Numbered from the stretch's first letter, positions 26,917-35,544 are shown. The stretch: DNA of 64,000 nt from Lachnospiraceae bacterium (GCA_949383255.1 CASJPF010000003.1:1-64000); one strand, 5' to 3'. Program-made: numbers and translations. Notes: generated by a model not told the origin, from the sequence alone.

Positions 26917-27477
26917 ATGCAGTTTAAAGCAATTACCAAGAGAGAAGAAGGAAAATTTATTACACGTTATGACATTGCATATGAGACAGTGGACCATCAG
27001 GAGAAGATTTATGAGATTATTAGTCGCAATAAGGCATTGGATTCTCTTGAGGCACTCAACGGCAGCAAGCCAGATTCTGTTGTGATTATTGCAACAGACG
27101 AAAGTGGTGAAAAGCTGTTACTTAACAAAGAGTTTCGCATGGCGGTTGGTGATTGGGTCTATAATTTTCCAGCAGGACTGATTGACGCAGGTGAGGAACC
27201 CTATGAAAGTGCAAAGCGTGAGCTGTGGGAGGAAACAGGGCTTGAACTGTACGAAATTGATGATTTTATTGGTGCAAGCTACAGTGCAGTAGGATTTAGC
27301 AATGAGATTAATGTCTGTGTAGTAGGGAAGGCACGAGGAAATTTTAAACCAAGTACCTCCGTTGTAGAAGAGATCGAGCCCGGATGGTATACAAAAGCAG
27401 AGCTGAAAGAACTGTTAAAGACAGCACGTTTTGCTGCAAGAACACAGGCATATAGCTATCTTTGGAGCAGGATGTAA
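26917..27477 (+). CDS. NUDIX hydrolase, ADP-ribose pyrophosphatase-like
   Basis: 186 residues. The Nudix box GX5EX7REUXEEXGU is complete, from GEEPYE to REL-WEETG. The preceding PAGLIDAG and the overall size fit ADP-ribose pyrophosphatases that clean up ADP-ribose and related nucleoside diphosphates. GTAGGAGAG precedes the ATG. Its stop faces the convergent radical SAM gene 24 bases away with no obvious strong terminator. Confidence 0.9.
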   Translation: MQFKAITKREEGKFITRYDIAYETVDHQEKIYEIISRNKALDSLEALNGSKPDSVVIIATDESGEKLLLNKEFRMAVGDWVYNFPAGLIDAGEEPYESAKRELWEETGLELYEIDDFIGASYSAVGFSNEINVCVVGKARGNFKPSTSVVEEIEPGWYTKAELKELLKTARFAARTQAYSYLWSRM

Positions 27478-27501
27478 GTGTTGGCTTATAGGGATAATTT
27501 T

Positions 27502-28098
27502 CTAAGAATATTTCCTAATTTTTAGAGAAATACCTCTATCGTCAGCAACTTTTTGGCAGGCAGCGATTTCGTCTTCGGGTAGTATATCTACAATGGAGAA
27601 CTGCGTATGCTGAAATTCTGCTTGTGACAGGGAAGCAAATTCGAGCAGTGCTGGGTATGCATTTTTAAATTGTGGTCTTGTGACAGCTTCGTATTTTTCT
27701 GCTGTAGGTGCATTTAAACTGATGGATACGTTGTCAATTACCGCCGCAAGTTCTGGTATAATATTTCGATTATGGTAAAGATTGCCAAGTCCATTTGTGT
27801 TGAGGCGAATAGAAATGGAGTGTTTTTTCTTGACATAGGCGGCGCTTGCGAGTAGGTTGTCAAGTGCACAAGTAGGTTCACCATAGCCACAAAACACCAG
27901 TTCATTATAATTGGTAAAGTCAAAATCATCAATTGCTTTTTTAATTTCGGCAAGAGTTGGCTCCGTTTTGTGCCATAGGGTTTCGGCATCACCAACAGCG
28001 CCTTTCAATGAGCGGATGCAAAAAGTACAGTTGCAATTACAACGATTTGTGATGTTGGCATAAACTTGATTTTTGTATGTATATAAAATATCAGCCAT
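27502..28098 (-). CDS. Radical SAM protein of the TatD-linked type
   Basis: 198 residues, short for the superfamily. The CxxxCxxC motif binding the 4Fe-4S cluster is C20-C24-C27 (CNCNCTFC), followed by the SAM-binding GYGEPT. The start MADILYTYKNQVYANITNRCN matches small radical SAM proteins usually encoded beside a TatD DNase. No tatD lies next to it here. Reaction unknown; it may be an activase or a maturation enzyme. Confidence 0.8.
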   Translation of the reverse strand: MADILYTYKNQVYANITNRCNCNCTFCIRSLKGAVGDAETLWHKTEPTLAEIKKAIDDFDFTNYNELVFCGYGEPTCALDNLLASAAYVKKKHSISIRLNTNGLGNLYHNRNIIPELAAVIDNVSISLNAPTAEKYEAVTRPQFKNAYPALLEFASLSQAEFQHTQFSIVDILPEDEIAACQKVADDRGISLKIRKYS

Positions 28099-28128
28099 GA
28101 TAAATTGTCCTTTCTAATAAAAATTAAT

Positions 28129-28254
28129 TATACTGGCGGTCGAAAAGACTGACCGCTCAGTATAATGTGATGCGCACAACCGCACAAGGAAATATGCCGC
28201 TTCGCGGCTGCGGTTGGCGCGATACTCACGGCAGATTTCATCTGTCGTGAGTAT
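28129..28254. repeat. Structured intergenic repeat with three hairpins (copy 4)
   Basis: TATACTG...CAGTATA (28129-28164), then AACCGC (28178-28183) with GCGGTT (28210-28215) around GCCGC-ttc-GCGGC, then ATACTCACG...CGTGAGTAT (28222-28254). The middle unit has the same layout and the same AGGAAATATGCC spacer as copy 3, but the last hairpin has a different sequence. It fills the gap between the radical SAM and ECF genes. Confidence 0.65.
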
Positions 28255-28277
28255 AAAAGTGTAAAGATGTGGTACTA

Positions 28278-28820
28278 TTACAAATTTAAGAATTTCGTTT
28301 TGAGACGGGTTTTGTCAAGTGCAAACCCGAATATTATAAAAAATATTGCGCTGCCACCAGACTGTATCAAACTGCCAGACATGGAGGCAATCAGTGCAGT
28401 CTGTGTGCCAAAGAGCAGAGATTCGGCAAAAAAATAGCCAATACTTGAGATAAAGTATGCAAGGATTGTGGCTACAATATTGCGCGGTGTAATAATCTTT
28501 GTAGATTTACAAGTAAATGGAAGTGCAATGAATATTTTTATAATGATTGTCGCAGGCACCCATATGGGAGAAGTCAGTAAGTCGGCAACAACGCCACCAA
28601 TAGCTGCCGCTGCCAGTGCATAAGGGGTGGGGAGTAGTGTGGCAGCAAGGTAGATAATAGAATCGCCAAAATGGATATATCCTCCATTGATACCAGTTGG
28701 AATATGGCAGATGTAAGCTGTCATAATGGTTATCATCGCTGCCATAAGTCCCGTAAGTGTCAAATTTTTTAGTTTGTTTTCTCGTTTTTCGCCCGTTCTA
28801 GGCAGTGTGCGTGATGTCAT
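28278..28820 (-). CDS. ECF transporter S component, possibly for vitamin B6
   Basis: 180-residue membrane protein with about five to six helices. The ECF-type hallmarks GGYIHFGDSIIYLAATLLPTP and AAAIGGVVADLL mark it as a substrate-capture subunit that works with a shared energising module encoded elsewhere. It lies 71 bases downstream of a pyridoxamine kinase on the same strand, so a vitamin B6 vitamer is the likely cargo, by analogy with PdxU-type S components. The specificity is inference from context. Confidence 0.8.
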   Translation of the reverse strand: MTSRTLPRTGEKRENKLKNLTLTGLMAAMITIMTAYICHIPTGINGGYIHFGDSIIYLAATLLPTPYALAAAAIGGVVADLLTSPIWVPATIIIKIFIALPFTCKSTKIITPRNIVATILAYFISSIGYFFAESLLFGTQTALIASMSGSLIQSGGSAIFFIIFGFALDKTRLKTKFLNL

Positions 28821-28891
28821 AAATTAGTTTCCTTTCTGCTTTAATATAGTCTCTCAGAGTCTTATATCTGCCATAATAGTAGGCATAGCGT

Positions 28892-29740
28892 TTATAATAG
28901 TAAATGCAAGTATTTCTCAAAATAAATGCCATGATTTTTTGGAATATTGTCTTTGGCGGCTTCTTCGATTGCAGGTGATAAAAACTGAACTGCTTTTTCC
29001 ATTGCGTTTTCAATAGACAATCCATTGACTAGACTTCCTATAATGATAGAAGCAAATAAATCGCCAGTTCCCGAAAAACTTTCTCCTTGATAGGGTGTTT
29101 CTAAATAGAAATGGTTTTTGGCTGTGACAGCAAGGTTTCCAACAAAAGCACAATCCGGCTGTTTGCGCACAATGCCAGTAATAACAATTGTTTGATTTGT
29201 CAGTGCCCGTGGAAGAAGCTTGCGTGCAGTGTCTTCTACATAAGATAAATAGTCTTTGTCAGAAGCATGTTTTGTCAAAACATTATAATCTATGTCGGCG
29301 AGAAGGCACAATTCTGTCAGATTTGGAGTGATGACGCTGGCGTGTCGGGTCAGCTCTTTCATACAATCTAAAAGCTCATCAGTAAAGATGCGAATACGCC
29401 GCCCGTTGTCTCCCATAACAGGGTCTGCAAGATAAAGTGTATTATCTGTATGAAAATTTTCTAAGAAATACAGGACATTGTGCATTTGTGCAGCACTTCC
29501 AAGATAACCGGAGTAGATGCCATCAAAGGATTCTTGCATTTTTTTCCACTCTTGTGTAAAATAATTCATTCTGTCTGTAAAATCATCACAATAATAACTT
29601 GAAAATCCTGTCTGCGCAGATAGAACTGCTGTTGGCAAAGGGCATGCCTGTATTCCAAGAATGGATATTACAGGAATTGCTGCAGTTAATGAGCATTTTC
29701 CAAAACCAGACAAATCATTGATAAGTGCTATTTTTTTCAT
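28892..29740 (-). CDS. Pyridoxamine/pyridoxal kinase
   Basis: 282-residue ribokinase-fold kinase that phosphorylates B6 vitamers to pyridoxal/pyridoxamine phosphate with ATP. The N-terminus INDLSGFGKCSLTAAIPVIS and PTAVLSAQTGF are typical of the clostridial pyridoxamine kinase group, and the GTGDLFAS motif near the C-terminus holds the catalytic Asp. Start ATG at 29740. With the S component just downstream it forms a salvage pair of uptake and trapping. Confidence 0.9.
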   Translation of the reverse strand: MKKIALINDLSGFGKCSLTAAIPVISILGIQACPLPTAVLSAQTGFSSYYCDDFTDRMNYFTQEWKKMQESFDGIYSGYLGSAAQMHNVLYFLENFHTDNTLYLADPVMGDNGRRIRIFTDELLDCMKELTRHASVITPNLTELCLLADIDYNVLTKHASDKDYLSYVEDTARKLLPRALTNQTIVITGIVRKQPDCAFVGNLAVTAKNHFYLETPYQGESFSGTGDLFASIIIGSLVNGLSIENAMEKAVQFLSPAIEEAAKDNIPKNHGIYFEKYLHLLL

Positions 29741-29779
29741 TTTATGAGTATCCTTTCGCAGATAGTATGTGAATTTGCA

Positions 29780-29821
29780 GTGTGCGGGTCAACTCTGCTG
29801 ACAGATTACGGATTCGCACAC
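29780..29821. repeat. Structured intergenic repeat, single-hairpin relative (copy 5)
   Basis: GTGTGCG (29780-29786) pairs with CGCACAC (29815-29821) around an inner GTCA...TGAC stem, the same nested layout as the first unit of the GAGTAGGG family but without the second hairpin. Confidence 0.45.
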
Positions 29822-29975
29822 CAGCAATAAACGAATAATCACACTATATATAAAAAGTGTCAGTATGAAAAGATACAATTTTTAGAAAAATTACAGGGTC
29901 AGTTTATTTTATGTTTAATTTGATTGTATAACAGTAGAGTTGATTTGTATATTGCAGGAGGATACAAATAGTATT

Positions 29976-30137
29976 TATAAAGTTACAGTTCAGCTTAGGA
30001 CTTTGCACTTGCTGCAAATTATGGCTTATATAAGCCACGTAAGAAAGCATAGTGGTTGAGATGCAACAAGCCATCGCGCAGCGATTTTGCATGGCTTGTT
30101 GCGTTACAGTTCGGCAAGGCTGAACTGTAACTTTATA
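29976..30137. repeat. MITE-like element with 19-bp perfect terminal inverted repeats (copy A)
   Basis: TATAAAGTTACAGTTCAGC (29976-29994) is matched exactly in reverse complement at 30119-30137. Inside lie GCAACAAGCCAT (30063-30074) pairing with ATGGCTTGTTGC (30091-30102), and a second internal GTTACAGTTC at 30103. It is 162 bp, codes for nothing, and related elements occur at 35316, 37641 and 56283. Confidence 0.8.
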
Positions 30138-30199
30138 AAATACAACAAAAGAGGCATGGAGTCACAATCTATATAATATATTGAGTATTAAGGAGAATT

Positions 30200-30769
30200 G
30201 TGCAAATTAAGGTGTATGTTATGGATGAGAGTATGAAAAAAATTGTAAGTAACTGTGATTTTTCAGGAGCCAAGCCGGCAATAATGGAGTTGCCATATCC
30301 GCCAGTTCAAGTGCATGAAAAAAATCAAGCGTATGCAGATTTAATCAGTATCAGCTATTGTGGAATGGTATCTGAGATGTCTGCAATTATGCAGTATATC
30401 AACAATGAGAATCGCATGTTTTGTGAGCGTTGCCCAATGGGCAAAACGATTCTTGGCATGGCAATGGCAGAGATGATGCATATGCAGAAACTGGGAGAGT
30501 TAATCTCTCTACTTGGTGGAAATATCTGTTATGTCACGAAACAGTCTGGAGGGCGCCAGTGGATGTGGACACCACAATGTCTGACATTACCAGAAAAGAT
30601 TGGTGAGATGTTACAGGCAGATTTGGAGAGTGAACAGGCGGCAATCAATCAGTACAATATGCATATTAGAATGATTCAAGACAACTATGTGACTGCACTG
30701 TTAAAACGCATTATACAAGATGAGCAGTATCATATTATGCTGTTGCGCTCAATGATGGATATGCTATAA
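30200..30769 (+). CDS. Ferritin-like (rubrerythrin/Mn-catalase superfamily) protein
   Basis: 189 residues. A helical bundle with likely di-metal ligands spread as E...E-x2-H: EMSAIMQYINNE, AEMMHMQ, ESEQAAINQYN and DEQYHIMLL. This pattern fits the ferritin-like superfamily (CotJC/rubrerythrin-type), with roles in peroxide or iron handling. The start may be GTG at 30200 (AGGAG only 4 bases away) or the ATG at 30221; either keeps the whole fold. A Cys pair (CERC) is an extra feature. Monocistronic. Confidence 0.75.
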   Translation: MQIKVYVMDESMKKIVSNCDFSGAKPAIMELPYPPVQVHEKNQAYADLISISYCGMVSEMSAIMQYINNENRMFCERCPMGKTILGMAMAEMMHMQKLGELISLLGGNICYVTKQSGGRQWMWTPQCLTLPEKIGEMLQADLESEQAAINQYNMHIRMIQDNYVTALLKRIIQDEQYHIMLLRSMMDML

Positions 30770-30898
30770 AATTAGGATAGCACCATCATTGATTTTCGTT
30801 TGAAATTGTTCTAAAATCGTTTTAAAATGTTGAAAAAGGTATGGTTTCAGAACGAAATCCCTATTTGAGACAGCGGATAAAGTACGGGAGATGTTACT

Positions 30899-31363
30899 AT
30901 GGAATACTTGGAGATTATCTTAAAAAACATTAAGAAAAGTTATTTAGATCAGATTGTTGGAGGATATATTATACTGGATAAGACAGATATTATATCCTCT
31001 TATTTTTTTGATAAAGAAAATAACAAGAATCTTAGCTATGCAGAGATAAAAAGTTTGGAAGTTTATTTTAATGAGTGTAATACATGTACACTTTATGCGA
31101 AAAAAATTCAAATTGGCATTGAACTAGAAGATGTTTTAATTTTAATTGACAGTGATGGAAAAGATGCGGAACTTACACTGAATTTCCCAGAAAAACAATT
31201 AAGTTTTCTGGGACAAAATGCGTTAAAAGAGAACCTCGACAGACTAATTTCGCATGTAGTTCAACTTTGTAAATGCTGTGAGATTCCGAATTGGATTATG
31301 GGTTATGAACCCGCCAAGGACAGCGACATGAAAATAATAGAATGGAAAGAATGCTATTTTTAA
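30899..31363 (+). CDS. Hypothetical protein, 154 residues
   Basis: Not recognised. A soluble, acidic protein without signal peptide or membrane helix. A cluster of Cys residues near the C-terminus (LCKCCEIPNW) and two earlier ones (NECNTCTLY) could bind metal. GGGAGATG precedes the ATG. Its end overlaps by 4 bases the end of the convergent LacI gene. Confidence 0.65.
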   Translation: MEYLEIILKNIKKSYLDQIVGGYIILDKTDIISSYFFDKENNKNLSYAEIKSLEVYFNECNTCTLYAKKIQIGIELEDVLILIDSDGKDAELTLNFPEKQLSFLGQNALKENLDRLISHVVQLCKCCEIPNWIMGYEPAKDSDMKIIEWKECYF

Positions 31364-32379
31364 ATATTTTCAAAGATGCGAATATCAACAGCCGTATAAT
31401 AATATTCTCTGTCGGGAAGTTCTCCAGAAGTGAGATAATTAAAAAGCAAATCAAGGGGTTTTTGTCCCTGAATACGAGGCTGCTGGCAGATAATTGCAGA
31501 TAAGATTCCTTTTTGTAAAAAGTGTTCTGTGGTGTCTGCTTTGTCATAGGCGATAGCACATAGCTGTCCAGCAAGACCAAGAGAATCAATAGCGCGGCAA
31601 CCGCCATATACACCTCCAGCCGCAAAAAAGAGTGCATTAATCTCAGGGTGCTCTCTTAAAAGTTTGGAGGTCTGCTCATAGCTCTCAATTTCATCATCAT
31701 GTGTCTCAACAATGGATACAATGTGCATACGTTTCTGATAGGGGATTAAAGCTTCTGTAAATCCAGCGATGCGTTCCGTGTGACATAGTATATCCGAGGA
31801 CCCAGTGATAATTCCAATCTGAACTATATCATGCGTCATAAGTCTTAACAGACCTGCGGCAGTCTTGCCGCTTTTGCTGTAATTGCTTCCAACATAAGCA
31901 ATGCGCTTTGATTTTTCAATATCCGTATTTAAAGTTATGACAGGAATCCCTTGTTCGTAAAGTGTGTTGATGCGCAGACGGATGCGGTCATCATTTTGCG
32001 GCGCAAGTGCAATGCCATTTACTTCTTCATGAACTAATTCATCAATTGCGCACAGTTGGGCGTCTACATTGATGGGAATTTGCTTGACAAGAACAGTGCA
32101 GTTGTATCCAGCCAAGTCCTGCGCTTTTTCATTTACCCCTTTTAGAACATCAGCAAAAAAAGGGTTGTCTGCCAAAAATAAAATAACGCCAAGCTTGATC
32201 TTCTTTTTTTGGGCAGCAAGCGCTAACCCGGCTTTGTTTGGCTTATAGTCAAGAGCTTTGGCAATGTCTTTAATTTTTTCGGCGGTGACAGGATTGACAG
32301 AACCCCGGTTGTTGAGTACACGGTCAACAGTTCCACGAGAAACACCAGCGAGTGCAGCGATTTCTTTTATAGTTGCCAT
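31360..32379 (-). CDS. LacI-family transcriptional regulator
   Basis: 339 residues. The N-terminal HTH (MATIKEIAALAGVSRGTVDRVLNN) and hinge (YKPNKAGLAL) are followed by a type 1 periplasmic-binding-like effector domain (LGVILFLADNPFFADVLKG). GGAGGAATTTATCT precedes the ATG. Divergent from the isomerase-family gene, with two palindromic candidate operators between them, so it probably represses that gene and itself. Effector is presumably the isomerase's sugar. Confidence 0.92.
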   Translation of the reverse strand: MATIKEIAALAGVSRGTVDRVLNNRGSVNPVTAEKIKDIAKALDYKPNKAGLALAAQKKKIKLGVILFLADNPFFADVLKGVNEKAQDLAGYNCTVLVKQIPINVDAQLCAIDELVHEEVNGIALAPQNDDRIRLRINTLYEQGIPVITLNTDIEKSKRIAYVGSNYSKSGKTAAGLLRLMTHDIVQIGIITGSSDILCHTERIAGFTEALIPYQKRMHIVSIVETHDDEIESYEQTSKLLREHPEINALFFAAGGVYGGCRAIDSLGLAGQLCAIAYDKADTTEHFLQKGILSAIICQQPRIQGQKPLDLLFNYLTSGELPDREYYYTAVDIRIFENI

Positions 32380-32474
32380 AGATAAATTCCTCCATAGGAT
32401 TTCTCATAAAGTATGAACTGAGAGTTTCTTAGGTTTAGTATATAGGGAACGATTTGAAAATGCAAGCAAAATAT

Positions 32475-32484
32475 TGCACGTGCA
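32475..32484. promoter_or_regulatory. Candidate LacI operator 1
   Basis: Perfect 10-bp palindrome TGCACGTGCA with the central CG typical of LacI-family sites, 96 bases upstream of the LacI start codon. Confidence 0.5.
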
Positions 32485-32494
32485 CGCTCAAAAT

Positions 32495-32533
32495 GTAACA
32501 GAAAGCCATGTATAATCGCCTCGCGATGGCTTG
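32495..32533. repeat. Fragment of the MITE-like family
   Basis: GTAACAG, AGCCATG and TCGCGATGGCTTGATGCTT appear in the order found in the reverse complement of the element at 56283, but the terminal repeats are gone. A decayed partial copy. Confidence 0.45.
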
Positions 32534-32670
32534 ATGCTTTTTTGGCAAAGAACCATATATTAAACATATTGCATAATGATTTTTATGGATATTGACGAAA
32601 ATAGAATATTGTAAAAGTTCTACTTGATTTTTGATGCAATACAAACTATTATGGAATTAGCAAATAGGCG

Positions 32671-32682
32671 TGCACGAGCACA
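32671..32682. promoter_or_regulatory. Candidate LacI operator 2
   Basis: GTGCACGAGCAC, arms GTGC/GCAC, sharing TGCACG and GCAC with operator 1. It lies 68 bases upstream of the isomerase-family ATG, near the TTGACA at 32694. Confidence 0.5.
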
Positions 32683-32749
32683 TAACAGCGATTTGACAGT
32701 TGGATTGATACACAGCAATGATGCAGTATAAAATAAGGAGGATTTTAAA

Positions 32750-34234
32750 ATGAACAATTTACCACAAGTAAAAGTAGGGATTGTGGCGGTGAGCCGTGAC
32801 TGTTTTCCAGAGAGTTTGTCTGTGAACAGAAGAAAGGCATTAGTGAAAGCATATGCGGACAAGTACGGCATGGATGGCATTTATGAGTGTCCAGTTTGTA
32901 TTGTGGAGAGCGAAATTCATATGGTGCAGGCACTTGAGGATATCAAGAAAGCAGGCTGCAATGCACTCTGCGTATATCTTGGAAATTTTGGTCCTGAGAT
33001 TTCAGAGACATTGCTTGCAAAACATTTTGATGGTCCTTCTATGTTTGTTGCAGCGGCTGAGGAGACACAGAATGACCTTGTGGGCGGACGCGGTGACGCA
33101 TACTGCGGCATGTTAAATGCAAGTTATAATTTGAAGCTTCGCAACATTAAGGCATATATTCCTGAATATCCAGTAGGGACAGCGGAGGAGTGCGCTGACA
33201 TGATTCATGAGTTTATGCCAATTGCAAGAGCGATTGTTGGACTAAATGATTTAAAGATTATTTCCTTTGGTCCTAGACCACTCAATTTCCTTGCATGTAA
33301 CGCACCGATTAAACAGCTTTACAACATTGGCGTTGAGATTGAAGAGAACTCCGAACTTGACCTTTTTGAAGCATTCAAGAAACATGATGGTGACGAGAGA
33401 ATTCCTGCAAAGGTAAAAGAGATGGAGGAGGAGCTTGGCAAAGGCAATATGAAGCCAGAAGTTCTTCCAAAACTTGCACAGTATGAGCTAACTTTGCTGG
33501 ACTGGGTAGAAGCACATAGAGGATACCGCAAGTATGTTGCAATTGCTGGAAAGTGCTGGCCGGCATTCCAGACACAGTTTGGTTTTGTTCCTTGCTATGT
33601 AAACAGCCGTCTGACAGGCATGGGTATTCCTGTATCTTGTGAGGTTGATATCTATGGCTGCCTAAGCGAGTTTATTGGTACTTGTGTGAGTCAAGATGCA
33701 GTTACTCTGCTTGATATCAACAACACGGTACCAGCAGATATGTACAATGAGTCTATCAAGGACAAGTTCAATTATACACACAATGATACCTTTATGGGAT
33801 TCCACTGTGGAAATACCAATACCAAAAAGTTGAGTTTTTGCAGCATGAAGTATCAGATGATTATGGCAAGAACGCTTCCTGAGGAGGTTACACAGGGTAC
33901 TCTTGAAGGTGATATTATTCCTGGAGATATCACATTCTATCGTTTACAGTCCACAGCAGACTGCAAGCTTCGCGCGTACATTGCGCAGGGTGAGGTTCTT
34001 CCTGTAGCAACAAAATCATTTGGAGGTATTGGTGTGTTTGCAATTCCTGAGATGCAGCGTTTCTATCGCCATGTATTGATTGAGAAGAATTATCCACATC
34101 ATGGTGCAGTTGCGTTTGGGCACTTTGGAAAGGCATTGTTTGAGGTATTTAAATATATTGGCGTTCCTGTTGAGGACTTAAATTACAATCAGCCAAAATC
34201 ACTGCCATATCCAACAGAGAATCCATTTGCGTAA
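32750..34234 (+). CDS. L-fucose/L-arabinose isomerase family protein
   Basis: 494 residues with the general fold of L-fucose/L-arabinose isomerases (metal-dependent aldose-ketose isomerases). The N-terminal part (KVGIVAVSRDCFPESL, NALCVYLGNFGPE) matches the Rossmann-like domain. The C-terminal part (FMGFHCGNTNTKKLSF, HHGAVAFGHFGKALFEVFKYIG) holds candidate metal and substrate residues. It is shorter than true FucI (about 590), and the actual sugar is uncertain. AAGGAGG precedes the ATG. Probably regulated by the divergent LacI protein; no kinase or transporter for the sugar is adjacent. Confidence 0.85.
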   Translation: MNNLPQVKVGIVAVSRDCFPESLSVNRRKALVKAYADKYGMDGIYECPVCIVESEIHMVQALEDIKKAGCNALCVYLGNFGPEISETLLAKHFDGPSMFVAAAEETQNDLVGGRGDAYCGMLNASYNLKLRNIKAYIPEYPVGTAEECADMIHEFMPIARAIVGLNDLKIISFGPRPLNFLACNAPIKQLYNIGVEIEENSELDLFEAFKKHDGDERIPAKVKEMEEELGKGNMKPEVLPKLAQYELTLLDWVEAHRGYRKYVAIAGKCWPAFQTQFGFVPCYVNSRLTGMGIPVSCEVDIYGCLSEFIGTCVSQDAVTLLDINNTVPADMYNESIKDKFNYTHNDTFMGFHCGNTNTKKLSFCSMKYQMIMARTLPEEVTQGTLEGDIIPGDITFYRLQSTADCKLRAYIAQGEVLPVATKSFGGIGVFAIPEMQRFYRHVLIEKNYPHHGAVAFGHFGKALFEVFKYIGVPVEDLNYNQPKSLPYPTENPFA

Positions 34235-34293
34235 AGTGTGGTGGACAGAATTTTTACATAAAATTGTTTTAAGTGAAAATTAAGGTATAAATC

Positions 34294-34324
34294 GAGTAGG
34301 GGAAAACTTTTCCCCTACTTTTTT
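34294..34324. terminator. Bidirectional terminator with GAGTAGGGG stem (copy 6)
   Basis: GAGTAGGGGAAAA pairs with TTTTCCCCTACTT and runs into TTTTT. It uses the second hairpin sequence of the GAGTAGGG repeat family alone. It lies between the isomerase-family gene and the convergent DUF1700 gene. Confidence 0.85.
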
Positions 34325-34331
34325 GTTTTCG

Positions 34332-34895
34332 TTACTCAATTTCTTTTAGTTTTTTCTTTCCACTGCTCATGGTTTTTATTGTCAATATTGTGAGTTTCCA
34401 GAAGAACCAACCAATCAAAAATAAAAGTATTCCAATCAGAATTGAAATTGGCAGAAAAGCAGTGGCACTCATTGCATAGGAGTTTATTTGAATGCCAATT
34501 TGTGCAAGATCATATCCTAATAAATATGCTATATATTTGATAATTCCTGCAATTGGGCAAAGAGCCGCAGCAAAGATAAATGCAATCCCGCAAATACTAG
34601 TAAAAGGCAGAATGAACATACCACTAAGCCCAGCAAGACTGTAAAAAGCAATCATTGCGCTTAATTTGTGCCAGTTAAACTGACTGTTTTTAGAAATGGA
34701 CTCGCCCAAATAAGCTTTTGCAAGTTCCTTTGGATTTCCAAGTCGCTCTATAATCTGCGCAGGAGCGACACCATTATGTTCTAATTCTAATATTTCACTT
34801 TGCATTTCTTTTACAATATCAACACGCTCGGAGACAGGCAGCGGCTTAAGGTATTTATCAATTTGTTCCAGATAGCTGTTTAATGTTTTTTCCAT
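34332..34895 (-). CDS. DUF1700-type membrane protein
   Basis: 187 residues. The N-terminal helical domain (YLEQIDKYLKPLPVSERVDIVKEMQSEI, RLGNPKELAKAYL) is the one shared by DUF1700/HAAS proteins and is followed by three or four membrane helices. Such proteins are encoded directly after PadR regulators, as here (3 bases apart). They are thought to act with them in controlling the membrane or antimicrobial response; the molecular role is not established. Confidence 0.85.
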   Translation of the reverse strand: MEKTLNSYLEQIDKYLKPLPVSERVDIVKEMQSEILELEHNGVAPAQIIERLGNPKELAKAYLGESISKNSQFNWHKLSAMIAFYSLAGLSGMFILPFTSICGIAFIFAAALCPIAGIIKYIAYLLGYDLAQIGIQINSYAMSATAFLPISILIGILLFLIGWFFWKLTILTIKTMSSGKKKLKEIE

Positions 34896-34898
34896 ATG

Positions 34899-35231
34899 TT
34901 ATTCTCCTTTGATTTCCTTGATGGTACTTGTCAAATTGTCCCACTCATCAGACATTGCGGCCAAATATTCCAACCCTTTTTCTGTGATTGTGTAATATTT
35001 TCGTGGTGGTAATCCTTCTGTGCTTTCCTGCCATGAGGAGGAGATAAAATCTTCTTTTAATAATCTTCGTAATAGTGGGTAGATTGTGTTCTCCTTTGCC
35101 GCCACAATTGGATAATTTTCTAATGTGCTGATTAACGCATATCCATAAGTGGGTTGTTTTTTAATTAATAGTAAAATACAAAATTCAAGCGTCCCCCTTT
35201 TTATCTGGGATTTCCAATCGTCAAGGTTCAT
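34899..35231 (-). CDS. PadR-family transcriptional regulator
   Basis: 110-residue winged-helix regulator (LEFCILLLIKKQPTYGYALISTL, ENTIYPLLRRLLKEDFI, YYTITEKGLEYL). AGGAGG precedes the ATG at 35231. First gene of a two-gene operon with the DUF1700 membrane protein. Members usually autoregulate and respond to membrane-active compounds. Confidence 0.93.
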   Translation of the reverse strand: MNLDDWKSQIKRGTLEFCILLLIKKQPTYGYALISTLENYPIVAAKENTIYPLLRRLLKEDFISSSWQESTEGLPPRKYYTITEKGLEYLAAMSDEWDNLTSTIKEIKGE

Positions 35232-35315
35232 ATACTATACCTCCTGTTAATATATCGTACCACACAGTATATCTAAAGTCAATAATATTTTGTTGCCCGC
35301 TTTATATAGTTGTTA

Positions 35316-35464
35316 GAATATTGTTACTGTTCACTGCGTTTCAGTAACAGGTAAAAATCCATGCAAAATCACCTTCGGTGATGGATTTTTACTTGAATGC
35401 GATACGCTTTCAGACGGAATTAGCAGTGAGTGCTAATTCCTGTCTGAACAGTAACAGAATATTC
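35316..35464. repeat. MITE-like element (copy B)
   Basis: GAATATTGTTACTGTTCA (35316-35333) is mirrored by TGAACAGTAACAGAATATTC (35445-35464) with one extra base. Internal stems: AAAAATCCATgCAAAATCACC with GGTGATGGATTTTT (35353-35390), and GAATTAGCA with TGCTAATTC. About 149 bp. Confidence 0.75.
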
Positions 35465-35522
35465 AATAAAATATAATTAAATTATATATAAGTATAGTTT
35501 GATAATTGAAGTTTTTTGCTAT

Positions 35523-35544
35523 CTATGATATGATTTTGTCATAG
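35523..35544. promoter_or_regulatory. Dyad upstream of the HTH gene
   Basis: CTATGA, 10 bases, TCATAG, followed by AATATAAG that could act as a -10 region. A plausible autoregulatory site for the Xre-type protein at 35598. Confidence 0.4.

Larger units (their letters stand above)
29741..30199. other. 459-base intergenic region filled with two repeat elements
   Basis: Between the divergent kinase and ferritin-like genes. It carries a hairpin element at 29780-29821 and a complete MITE-like element at 29976-30137. No gene is seen. Confidence 0.7.
32380..32749. other. 370-base divergent control region
   Basis: Holds two candidate LacI operators (32475-32484 and 32671-32682) and a partial MITE-like fragment at about 32495-32533. 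A TTGACA at 32694-32699 lacks a good -10 at normal spacing. No gene. Confidence 0.6.

Noticed and set aside
26128-27477. EFR1 ferrodoxin and NUDIX hydrolase as a functional pair
   Set aside because: Close spacing suggests co-transcription, but nothing in either protein links their reactions.
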